The notes under the pieces are model-generated. The model worked only from the letters and a program-made list of their open reading frames with translations. It did no database searches and was not told where the DNA came from. Shown piece by piece: positions 32,952-40,415 of a DNA stretch of 40,529 bases. The DNA is from an uncultured Eubacteriales bacterium (GTDB lineage Bacteria; Bacillota; Clostridia; Peptostreptococcales; Anaerovoracaceae): assembly GCA_900542565.1 (NCBI GenBank), contig UQOC01000017.1:1-40529 (forward strand), in the 5' to 3' direction. The first letter of the stretch is position 1; each line of letters opens with the position of its first letter. Position numbers and translations under genes: made by a program.

Positions 32952-34574
32952 CTATCTGGTGATACATTTGTAAACCTGTTCGCCGTCTATATATGTCTCT
33001 GTCACGAAGACCTTGTCTATATCCTCTCCGCAGGCGCTGAAAAGGTCTTCTGACAAAACGGCAAAATCGGCTTTAAATCCCCTCTTTAACATGCCCATCT
33101 TCTCAAATCCTGCCACCTGAGCGCCTTCTCTGGTATAAAGCTTTACGGCCGTCTCCGTATCTATGCGGTTTTCTCTGCCGCAGTCGGTACCGTCATAGGC
33201 ATATCGGCTCACCGCTGACTTGATGTTAGGAAACGGGTCAGAAGGCACGGCCCATGAGGTTGCCGGAGCGTCGGTGGAAAGGGCCACCTTCACGCCTTTT
33301 TCCAGCATGTGCCTTATGGGATAAGTCTCGTGGAGCCAGTCCTCTCCAAGATTGTTGACGTAGCTTTCGATCTCCGAATACATGAATATAGCCTGGGTCG
33401 ATACGGCTATCTTTTTCTCTGCCATGATCTCTATGGCTTCTTCGGACGGATCCGTCACATGTTCGAGCCTTATATGCGGCCTGTCCGTTATCCACGGGCT
33501 TTCTGACTCTGCCCGGGATGTGATTTTGTCGATGGTTCGTTTCCCCATGGCGTGGAAAGAAAGCTGGCACCTGTTTTCTTTGCAGAAATCTATGGCCGTA
33601 TCTATTTCATCGTCGCTGCACACGCATATGCCAAATTCGTCCTCTGAGCCTTTATACGGCCGGTTCATCCATGCGGTCCTGCCGCCTACGCTGCCGTCGC
33701 CTATGAGCTTGATGCCTGCGTCGAAGATCTGTTTATCTCTGCGGGCCCTTTCATCGTCCCAGGAAAAGTCTTTCCTGTCTCTGACCTGGCCCCACATGTA
33801 ATAGATACCTACCGACTGCCTGAAACCTTTTTGGGCGGCTTCCTCATAGTATCTGTAATAATCCGTTGGCTCAAGATTCCCCATGTCGCACACGGCGGTG
33901 ACTCCCTGGGACAGCAGCAGGCTGCCCAGCTTTACGATGGAATCTATCAGTTCTTCCCTTGATATCTCAGGCATTACATCATCTACCAGATGTGCCGCGT
34001 TTTCTCTGAGTATGCCGGTAGGCTCGCCGTTTTCATCCCTGTCTATCTCTCCGCCGGGCGGGTCGGGCGTATCCCTTGTTATGCCCGCCAGCTCCAGAGC
34101 CTTGCTGTTGACTGACCTGACATGGGTACATGACCTGAGCAGGCATACGGGTACATCCCCGGATCCTTTGTCCAGGTCCCATCTGGTCGGGGCCCTGTGT
34201 TCGGCAAACTTTTCCTCGTCATAGCCCCAGCCTTTTATCCATTCTCCCGGCCCGGCCGTCTCCGCCTTTTTCCTTATGGCGGGCGCCAGTTCTTCGATGG
34301 AGCGGATCTCAGGCGGCAGGCATGAAATACTGTTTATGTAGCCTGCTAAAATAACCGGGTGCATATGGCTGTCAATGAAACCGGGTATCACGGTCCTGCC
34401 CTTCAGGTCAATCACCTGTGTATCTGTTCCAGCTATGTCATCCTTGCTTTCCGGCAGGTCACAGTCCTTTCCTATCCATGTGATGATGCCGTCATCGGCT
34501 ATAAAGCTTTCAGCGCAAGGCATTTCCTCATCAGAGGTGAAGATATTGCCGTTTCTGAATATCTTTTTTCCCAT
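32952..34574 (-). CDS. YtcJ-like metal-dependent amidohydrolase (amidohydrolase_3)
   Basis: The 540-residue protein has the amidohydrolase-superfamily signature: VIPGFIDSHMHPV (HxH metal ligands), GWGYDEEKF, GDGSVGGRTAWM (typical of YtcJ-like proteins), LSFHAMGKRTIDKI and IRLEHV (further His ligands), and VALSTDAPATSW with the catalytic Asp. It should hydrolyse C-N bonds of amides, cyclic amides or formamides in the cytosol. An in-frame ATG at 34592 overlaps the aconitase X small-subunit stop, but ATG 34574 follows AGGAGG by 7 bases and is the better start. It lies between the aconitase X pair and the importer. Confidence 0.93.
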   Translation of the reverse strand: MGKKIFRNGNIFTSDEEMPCAESFIADDGIITWIGKDCDLPESKDDIAGTDTQVIDLKGRTVIPGFIDSHMHPVILAGYINSISCLPPEIRSIEELAPAIRKKAETAGPGEWIKGWGYDEEKFAEHRAPTRWDLDKGSGDVPVCLLRSCTHVRSVNSKALELAGITRDTPDPPGGEIDRDENGEPTGILRENAAHLVDDVMPEISREELIDSIVKLGSLLLSQGVTAVCDMGNLEPTDYYRYYEEAAQKGFRQSVGIYYMWGQVRDRKDFSWDDERARRDKQIFDAGIKLIGDGSVGGRTAWMNRPYKGSEDEFGICVCSDDEIDTAIDFCKENRCQLSFHAMGKRTIDKITSRAESESPWITDRPHIRLEHVTDPSEEAIEIMAEKKIAVSTQAIFMYSEIESYVNNLGEDWLHETYPIRHMLEKGVKVALSTDAPATSWAVPSDPFPNIKSAVSRYAYDGTDCGRENRIDTETAVKLYTREGAQVAGFEKMGMLKRGFKADFAVLSEDLFSACGEDIDKVFVTETYIDGEQVYKCITR

Positions 34575-34588
34575 GGACATCCCTCCTG

Positions 34589-35008
34589 TCATAATATGGT
34601 CAGGGTACCATTGTCTCCGTCTACTTCAACCATGGTCCCCGTCTTTATGGCCATAAGTTCATCTTTTGATATGCCGTCTATCATCGGTATCTCCACATCG
34701 TAGAAGGTCTTGGCCATCACGCCGCCTCCTGCGGTTATGGTCTCTATGTTGCAGTTTACTATGGCTGCCGGAGCACATCCTGTCCTGGCCAGCTCCAGTA
34801 TTATGGCCGCTCCTACCGTGGAGCCCCTGCCTTCGGGATAGATGAAGACTTTGCCTTTGATACTCTCTCCATAGAGCTCGTGCCATTTATCTATTACTAC
34901 TCCGGTACCTGGATTTACTCCTCCGAAGAAGCCGAAAGGTCTTTCGGATACGATAGCCTCACCTCTGGCCTTTCCGCCTACGATACCTCTGCCCTGAATC
35001 ACTTTCAT
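34589..35008 (-). CDS. Aconitase X small (swivel) subunit, DUF126
   Basis: The 139-residue protein is the swivelling domain of the two-subunit AcnX family: GRGIVGGKARGEAIVS at the start, PGTGVVIDKWHELYGESIKGKVFIYPEGRGSTVGA with the conserved catalytic-loop GRGS, then ELARTGCAPAAIVN. It closes over the Fe-S subunit to bind the substrate carboxylate. AAGGAGAAGGGAC precedes the ATG. It lies 11 bases after the large subunit and overlaps the open frame of the amidohydrolase, in the expected arrangement for a translationally coupled pair. Confidence 0.93.
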   Translation of the reverse strand: MKVIQGRGIVGGKARGEAIVSERPFGFFGGVNPGTGVVIDKWHELYGESIKGKVFIYPEGRGSTVGAAIILELARTGCAPAAIVNCNIETITAGGGVMAKTFYDVEIPMIDGISKDELMAIKTGTMVEVDGDNGTLTIL

Positions 35009-35019
35009 GTCCCTTCTCC

Positions 35020-36261
35020 TTATTTAAAAATCTCCATCTTGCCGGAAACCGCTGATTCCACACATTCCTCAACGCTGGCAAAGATCATTTCCGTTCCGCA
35101 CTCGGCCGGTCCGTAGTATGAACACTTTCCGGAGTCGGTCATCATGGTCTGGAAGCCCCAGTCCTTGACAGGGGAAATTATCATACATGTTTCGGCTCTC
35201 ATGACCACTCCAGACTTTTCCAGATCCTGTCTTATGCCCATCTTTTCTGCAAGTCTGAGGGCGTAGGAATTGGCGTAGATCCAGAAAGCCGTGTCAGGAT
35301 GCACCTTGCGCCCGTTCAGGAGCTTGTGGACTTTTACTATCTCGTTTATGGTGTAATGAGGACATCCCAGGGCCACGAAGTCCACTCTGTCGGTGGTATT
35401 GTTGCACATGGCCTTTCTGGTGTTCCTGATATCCTCTTCGGTCACGCGGATCACTTCTTCCGGGGTGTTGTCCCTGAAAGCGGCCTCCTTTGTCGGCGCT
35501 TCCGGGGTCACTCCCACTATGTGAATGAGAGCTACTGAGCCGGCAGCCGCAGCGGCTCCGCAGAAATTCTTCAGGTTTTCGCTGGTCGGGCTTCCCTTCA
35601 TGCCGTCCACGACGCCTATGCGTGCGCCCAGCTTCTGTCCCAGCAAATAGCCAAGAGCCGGATATTCCCATTCGGCCAGAGGTCTGTCCATTTCAAGGTT
35701 TATGAGAACCTGCCCTTTTCTGTTTTCATCCAGATGAAGCCCCGTGTAAGGCGCTCTGCCTACTATACCGCAGAAAATATCAACGATGGCTGTCTGCCTG
35801 TTGGTTCTGGCTCCGCAGGCGGTGTTTGCATATGCCACCGCTGAGCTTTCGGACCATGCCAGGTGTTCGCCCATCCTCGGGGCTGTAAATCCGTAATATG
35901 GAGTACAGGTCCAGTTTGGGATCACTCCCATCTTCATCACGGCCGCTTCGAGCCTCATCTGCTGGCGGGCGTAGTGTTCAGGGGTCTTGGCTCCTCTCCA
36001 GTCCTCCGAGTCCATTCCGTAAGGGTCGATGGTAACGGGAACGCAGAAGCGGCCGCCCATGTCGGCTATTTTTTCGGCGGTCTCCACACCGGCGTCAAAG
36101 GCGCTCTTGTAGGCGTGGAGCACGAGATGTACGCTTTTGATCGGTATGAACTTTTCTGCGCCGTTTATCTCGCCTATCTTGACCAGGGTCTCCATGGCCA
36201 GCTTGGCAGCCTGCCCTTTGGCTCCTGCCAGTATTTCTTTTTCTTCGGCTGTTAAATACAT
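35020..36261 (-). CDS. Aconitase X large (catalytic) subunit, DUF521
   Basis: The 413-residue protein is AcnX, an aconitase-like dehydratase. Fe-S ligand candidates are C119 (WTCTPYYG), C300 (ALGCPHYT) and C359 (AETCMIISP); substrate-loop segments include GEHLAWSESSAVAYANTACGARTNR (seen as WSESSAVAYAN and GARTNR) and VDGMKGSPT. Known AcnX reactions are dehydration of cis-3-hydroxy-L-proline in bacteria and of mevalonate 5-phosphate in archaea. The adjacency to an HMG-CoA reductase favours a mevalonate-like substrate, but that is inference. I chose ATG 36261, after GAAAGGAAGTAAGAAC; the upstream frame overlaps the reductase gene. Confidence 0.93.
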   Translation of the reverse strand: MYLTAEEKEILAGAKGQAAKLAMETLVKIGEINGAEKFIPIKSVHLVLHAYKSAFDAGVETAEKIADMGGRFCVPVTIDPYGMDSEDWRGAKTPEHYARQQMRLEAAVMKMGVIPNWTCTPYYGFTAPRMGEHLAWSESSAVAYANTACGARTNRQTAIVDIFCGIVGRAPYTGLHLDENRKGQVLINLEMDRPLAEWEYPALGYLLGQKLGARIGVVDGMKGSPTSENLKNFCGAAAAAGSVALIHIVGVTPEAPTKEAAFRDNTPEEVIRVTEEDIRNTRKAMCNNTTDRVDFVALGCPHYTINEIVKVHKLLNGRKVHPDTAFWIYANSYALRLAEKMGIRQDLEKSGVVMRAETCMIISPVKDWGFQTMMTDSGKCSYYGPAECGTEMIFASVEECVESAVSGKMEIFK

Positions 36262-36265
36262 GTTC

Positions 36266-37537
36266 TTACTTCCTTTCGCTGTTATATTTATCAAACAGTT
36301 CCTGAGCGTATTCAATACGGACCTTCTTGTCCGCTACCATCTGGGCTACGATCTTTTCCAGTATCTCCCCTTTGGCTCCTACGGTATTAGCCAGGTTCCT
36401 TGCGTGAAGCGACATGTGTCCTCTCTGGATGCCTTCGGTGGCCAGAGCTTTCATGGCCGCCATGTTGTTGGCAAGGCCTGCGCAGGCGATGATCTGTCCC
36501 AGTTCCGAGGCGGTCTTTACTCCTAAGAGCTTAACCGCCGCCTTGGCCGCCGGATGAATCTTGGTTGCGCCGCCCACAAGACCGACCGCCATAGGAATCT
36601 CTATGGAACCGACCAGATCTCCGTTTTCGTCCTTTTCCCATGTGGTCATGGAAGTATAACGGCCGCTCCTGGCGGCATATGCGTGAGCTCCTGACTCGAT
36701 GGCTCTCGTATCGTTTCCGGTGGCGATGACAACCGGCACGATACCGTTCATTATGCCTTTGTTGTTGGTAGCTGCCCTGTAAGGGTCTGCTTCGGCAAAT
36801 GCATATGCGCTCAGCATCTTTTCTACCACTTCTTCTCCGCCTATGTCTTCTTTTCTCCAGGTGGCTCTTGCTCTTACCAGTCTGTGATCGGCCAGATTGG
36901 AAAGTATCCTCAGCTCAACCGTTCCTCCTGTCACTTCTTCGATGAACGGAGCGACAGCTTCTGCCATGGTATTTACGGCGTTGGCTCCCATGGCGTCGCC
37001 GGTATCTACCAACAGATGAACTATCACCATTGTTCCCGCTTTTGTATCCACAGTCCTTACTTCCACATCTTTTACTCCGCCTCCCAAGGATACGAGCACA
37101 GGATCCTTTTCGTTGCATATGCGCATGATCTCGTCTTTCTTTTCAAGTATCATGCCCTTCGCTGCTGCCGGAGTTGCGATGCCGAGAACCTGAATCTGCG
37201 CAATCATCACATTTCCGCTTGAAGAAGCCTTAAATCCGCCTGACGGCCTTGCCATCTTTGCTGCGTTTGAACAGGCCGCCACTACTGATGGTTCTTCACA
37301 TACCATCGGAATAACCACATCCTTGCCGTTTATGACAAAGTTGATAGCCACTCCCATTGGAAGAGCAAATTTACCGATAACATTTTCGATCATGTGGTCG
37401 GCTTTTTCATCGTCCAGAGAATCGGCCGATCTGAGCACAGCCTGCTCTTCATCTGTAAGTCCGGAAAATTCCGCCACCTCTTTGAGCCTTTCCTCCATTG
37501 ACAGTTTGAAAAAGCCCGAATAACTGCTGGTTTTCAT
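36266..37537 (-). CDS. mvaA: Class II HMG-CoA reductase, NAD-type
   Basis: The 423-residue protein aligns along its length with the degradative Pseudomonas mevalonii enzyme. Catalytic residues are all present: E82 (EEPSVVAACS), K260 (NNKGIMNG), D276 (GNDTRA) and H374 (QRGHMSLHAR). The Asp in NEKDPVLVSLGGG (D145) corresponds to the residue that selects NAD in P. mevalonii. NAD use and an operon with a lyase suggest the oxidative direction, mevalonate + CoA to HMG-CoA, rather than isoprenoid synthesis. AGGAGGAAAAACAAC precedes the ATG. It lies 21 bases after the lyase-like gene. Confidence 0.94.
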   Translation of the reverse strand: MKTSSYSGFFKLSMEERLKEVAEFSGLTDEEQAVLRSADSLDDEKADHMIENVIGKFALPMGVAINFVINGKDVVIPMVCEEPSVVAACSNAAKMARPSGGFKASSSGNVMIAQIQVLGIATPAAAKGMILEKKDEIMRICNEKDPVLVSLGGGVKDVEVRTVDTKAGTMVIVHLLVDTGDAMGANAVNTMAEAVAPFIEEVTGGTVELRILSNLADHRLVRARATWRKEDIGGEEVVEKMLSAYAFAEADPYRAATNNKGIMNGIVPVVIATGNDTRAIESGAHAYAARSGRYTSMTTWEKDENGDLVGSIEIPMAVGLVGGATKIHPAAKAAVKLLGVKTASELGQIIACAGLANNMAAMKALATEGIQRGHMSLHARNLANTVGAKGEILEKIVAQMVADKKVRIEYAQELFDKYNSERK

Positions 37538-37558
37538 GTTGTTTTTCCTCCTGAAAGT

Positions 37559-38530
37559 CTATTTTATCGAGCTGGTAAAAGAATCCAGCTTTCTTCCCAG
37601 TATGCGTTCTACCATCCTCTCTATCTTGCGGCACTTTTTCCCGTCTATGCCCGTCTCAACATCCATGCAGCCTACCATAGAAACAAAATCACATGTTTCC
37701 ACCAGGCCGGTCCTGCCGCACTCAAAGTAATATTCTCCTGTACCTTTTACAGGAGTCCTGTCTACTATGTTGGCCACCTGTCCTCCTATACCTCCCAGGG
37801 AGCAGTCAAATACGGTCACTCCGGCTTCCATGGCTGCATAGTATGATGCCATTCCCATTCCCCTTATGTCATGGGCGTGGAACGAGTGCATAGCGGTGTC
37901 CGGATACTTTTCTAAAATATTTGAAAAATACTCATATACGCTTCTCGGATCAGCTATTCCATCAGGGTCTGAGTGTTCAATCTCGTCAAATCCGATGTCA
38001 AAAGCCCTGTCCACAAACTCATAAGCTTTTGTTATAGGAACTTCTCCCTGTATGGGACATCCAAATATGGTCCCTATGTTTGCAAATACTTTTTTGACTC
38101 CTATGCTATGCAGAAACTTTACATTTTTTTCCGCCTCATTAAATAACTCTTCGTGTGTACGATTCATATTCTTGCGAGCATAGGCCTCGCTGGTGGCAAG
38201 CTGTCCGCACAGTACCCTGTCTATCTTGACGCCGGCGTCGAGTGCTTCGGCAACCCTCTCACAGGCCCTGGTATTGAGAGCCAGCACCGTGTATTCCACA
38301 TCATCGCGCTTAGGAAGGCCTTTCAATACTTCGAGTATGTCTTTGAACTGAGGGACATATTTCACATGGCTGAAAGTTCCAACCTCTATCCTCTTAAAGC
38401 CTGCGTCGATGAGCCTGTCTGCTATCCAGAGCTTGGCGTCCGTAGGCACGAACATTTCTTCGTTTTGGAACCCGTCTCTCAAGGTAACATCTATGATGTC
38501 TACCGCTTCGGGCAATCTCATACTATACAC
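37559..38530 (-). CDS. Divergent HMG-CoA-lyase-like DRE-TIM metalloenzyme
   Basis: The ~323-residue protein is a DRE-TIM barrel: DVTLRDGFQNE (metal Asp and catalytic Arg, D11/R15 from ATG 38521), IEVGTFS, and FHAHDIRGMG (metal His 215 and 217). It is closest in layout to HMG-CoA lyase, but the GGCPYA active-site cysteine loop reads GGIGGQVAN and the following GN-AT metal Asn segment reads GLVET, so true HMG-CoA lyase activity is uncertain. A related retro-aldol cleavage is possible. A GTG at 38530 has GAGAGG 7 bases before it and is the preferred start; ATG 38521 gives the same domain. The frame extends further upstream through the promoter, which is not coding. Confidence 0.82.
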   Translation of the reverse strand: MYSMRLPEAVDIIDVTLRDGFQNEEMFVPTDAKLWIADRLIDAGFKRIEVGTFSHVKYVPQFKDILEVLKGLPKRDDVEYTVLALNTRACERVAEALDAGVKIDRVLCGQLATSEAYARKNMNRTHEELFNEAEKNVKFLHSIGVKKVFANIGTIFGCPIQGEVPITKAYEFVDRAFDIGFDEIEHSDPDGIADPRSVYEYFSNILEKYPDTAMHSFHAHDIRGMGMASYYAAMEAGVTVFDCSLGGIGGQVANIVDRTPVKGTGEYYFECGRTGLVETCDFVSMVGCMDVETGIDGKKCRKIERMVERILGRKLDSFTSSIK

Positions 38531-38586
38531 TTTGGCACCTCTCAATCTTCTTATTGCTGCTGTTCCATGAACGCAGCAATAATGAT

Positions 38587-38602
38587 TACAAGATATGTGC
38601 CA
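38587..38602 (-). promoter_or_regulatory. Sigma-54 (-24/-12) promoter of the 20-kb operon
   Basis: On the minus strand TGGCAC (38597-38602), five bases and TTGTA (38587-38591) match the RpoN consensus TGGCAC-N5-TTGCA at all but one base, with the essential GG and TG at correct spacing. The predicted start is about 45 bases before the lyase-like gene. A sigma-54 activator gene lies immediately upstream. Confidence 0.85.
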
Positions 38603-38662
38603 AATTTCCACCTTGCATGCTTTTTCTTTGTAATACCTTGAAATTCCAACGGTTTACAGGAC

Positions 38663-38698
38663 AAAAAAAAGTGATGATACATGATCATCATCACTTTT
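38663..38698 (-). terminator. Terminator of the sigma-54 activator gene
   Basis: AAAGTGATGAT and ATCATCACTTT form an 11-bp stem around a short loop, followed on the minus strand by eight U residues. The A-run at the other side makes it potentially bidirectional. It separates the activator transcript from the sigma-54 promoter about 60 bases on. Confidence 0.88.
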
Positions 38699-38720
38699 AA
38701 TTGTATTGGCGGCGATTTTT

Positions 38721-38796
38721 TGCCATTTTTGGCACAGCCTGGACGGACCTGCCGTGCCATTTTTGGCATCACTTTGGTTTTGTGCCATAATTGGCA
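38721..38796. promoter_or_regulatory. Three palindromic sites, likely enhancer (UAS) of the sigma-54 activator
   Basis: TGCCATTTTTGGCA occurs at 38721-38734 and 38755-38768, and TGCCATAATTGGCA at 38783-38796; centres are 34 and 28 bases apart. They lie about 120-200 bases upstream of the -24/-12 promoter, the usual distance for enhancer sites bound by Fis-type HTH dimers. The third is inside the last codons of the activator gene itself. Confidence 0.75.
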
Positions 38797-40355
38797 ATCT
38801 TTCTGTAGAATGTCCTCTTGCTCATTCCCAGCATTTCCATGGCCTTGTTCTTATCTCCGCCGCATCTTTCTATGGTGCGGAATATGACATATTTTTCAAA
38901 GTTTTCGACCTCTTCTTTTAAAGGCCGCCCCCCGCCCCCCATGATATAACCGTCTGTCCCCGGAACTGCCGACGGTTCGGCAGAAAGTTCACATCCCCTT
39001 ATGTTTTCAGGTAGATCTGCTGCCGTTATCGTATCTGTCTCGCACAATACCACAGCGCTTTCTACGGCATTCTTCAGTTCCCTTACATTGCCAGGCCATC
39101 CATATGCAACAAACAACTGGTATATACTCCTGTCCGCTCTCAGTTCCCTGCCATATTGTTTACAGTACTTCTGCAGAAAATAGTCTGTAAGCAAAAGCAC
39201 ATCGTTACCCCTTTCCCTCAGGGGAGGTATATGGATGGACACAACATTGAGCCTGTAATACAGATCTTCTCTGAACGCACCTTCTTTTACCATTTCTTCC
39301 AGGTTGCGGTTTGTTGCTGCTATAACCCTCACATCTATGGGTATGTTTTTCTGTCGTCCGACTTTTTCAATCTCGCCTTCCTGCAATACTCTAAGCAGTT
39401 TGGCCTGCATCTGGTAAGGCATATCACCTATCTCATCCAGAAAAAGGGTTCCTCCGTCAGCAAGCTGGAACTTGCCCATCTTTCCGCCTTTTGAAGCTCC
39501 CGTAAAGGAGCCTTCCTCATAACCGAACAGCTCGCTCTCTATGAGGGTATCTGGTATGGCTGAGCAGTTTACGGTTATAAAAGGCCTGTTTTTGCGTGCG
39601 CAATGACTCTTTATAAGGTTGACTATGACTTCTTTACCTGTACCGTTCTCTCCCCTGACCAGTACCATCGTGTCGGTGGTAGCTACGCGAAGGGCGCGGT
39701 TGACACATTCGAGGTAAACTTTGCTTTCCCCGATTATCTGGTTTTCCCTTAGAAACTCCTTTGCCTGAGTCTGCTGGTTATATTCTTCTGTTACGGCAGA
39801 CATCTTTTTTACTTCCTGATGCAGCTTATTCTCTGTGGTGACATCTGTAAATATAGAATAAGCGCCCGTCATGATACCGTCATTGACCAGAGGATGGGTG
39901 CTGATATCCACATATGTGTTTATGCTTTTTATATGCTGATTCCTGACTTTTTTGCCCTTTCTGGTCCTTATCACATCCAGCAGTGCAGCTTCAGGCTCTA
40001 TGATGCTCATATATCTGCCCAGTATCTTGTTTATGCTGATGTTCAGGATCTTTCCGTAGGCCGGGTTGACATAGAATATCCTGCTGTCCATGTCTATGAC
40101 CACGATCCCTGCATCCATGGTGTCAAGGATCTGTACAAATGAATTTTCTTTATTCTTTGTTATCATGTAGACCAGCCGTTCTGTCTTGACTGCTCCGACA
40201 ATATGATCCTCGTCATCTACCACATTTGTGTACTCGTAAATGCTGGAACCGAAAATCCCCAGGTCGATGTCTTTCAGGTTCATGTTCTGGTTTATTTTAA
40301 GGTCTGTCTTTTTGTTGGTGATATTTGGATTTACCAGATCTTTTACAGCGAGCAT
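38769..40355 (-). CDS. Sigma-54-dependent transcriptional activator (CBS-like, PAS, AAA+, Fis HTH)
   Basis: This ~528-residue protein has, in order: a CBS-like N-terminal segment (VVDDEDHIVGAVKTERL), a PAS domain (about residues 72-178; ILDTMDAGIVVIDMDSRIFYVNPAYG region), the AAA+ module with Walker A GENGTGKE (about 235-242), the sigma-54 contact loop GSFTGA (about 282-287, Ser for the usual Ala), Walker B GGTLFLDEIGDM, FREDLYYRLNVV arginine-finger region, and a C-terminal Fis-type HTH (KNKAMEMLGMSKRTFYRKI). It should open RpoN promoters on binding a small effector. ATG 40355 is preceded by GAGAGG. It lies upstream of and most likely controls the 20-kb operon. Confidence 0.94.
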   Translation of the reverse strand: MLAVKDLVNPNITNKKTDLKINQNMNLKDIDLGIFGSSIYEYTNVVDDEDHIVGAVKTERLVYMITKNKENSFVQILDTMDAGIVVIDMDSRIFYVNPAYGKILNISINKILGRYMSIIEPEAALLDVIRTRKGKKVRNQHIKSINTYVDISTHPLVNDGIMTGAYSIFTDVTTENKLHQEVKKMSAVTEEYNQQTQAKEFLRENQIIGESKVYLECVNRALRVATTDTMVLVRGENGTGKEVIVNLIKSHCARKNRPFITVNCSAIPDTLIESELFGYEEGSFTGASKGGKMGKFQLADGGTLFLDEIGDMPYQMQAKLLRVLQEGEIEKVGRQKNIPIDVRVIAATNRNLEEMVKEGAFREDLYYRLNVVSIHIPPLRERGNDVLLLTDYFLQKYCKQYGRELRADRSIYQLFVAYGWPGNVRELKNAVESAVVLCETDTITAADLPENIRGCELSAEPSAVPGTDGYIMGGGGRPLKEEVENFEKYVIFRTIERCGGDKNKAMEMLGMSKRTFYRKIANYGTKPK

Positions 40356-40386
40356 TTTTGTGCCTCTCAATTCCCGATTTTTTTAT

Positions 40387-40415
40387 ATGATAAATGATTT
40401 TTTTATTTTTTGCAA
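40387..40415 (-). promoter_or_regulatory. Sigma-A promoter of the sigma-54 activator gene
   Basis: On the minus strand TTGCAA (40410-40415) and TATCAT (40387-40392) are 17 bases apart in A/T-rich DNA, about 30 bases before the start codon. It gives the activator its own housekeeping transcription. Confidence 0.65.

Noticed and set aside
34589..37537. The HMG-CoA reductase and AcnX genes as an archaeal-type mevalonate biosynthesis pathway
   Set aside because: No kinase, decarboxylase or HMG-CoA synthase is nearby, and the reductase has the NAD-type, degradative residue pattern.
38531..38611. N-terminal extension of the lyase-like protein to 38611
   Set aside because: The extension would run through the -24/-12 promoter, so it is unlikely to be transcribed; GTG 38530 has a good ribosome binding site.
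38663..38698. The hairpin between activator and operon as an additional enhancer palindrome
   Set aside because: It has an 11-bp stem with a U-tract immediately after the activator gene and does not share the TGCCA-TGGCA sequence, so a terminator is the simpler reading.
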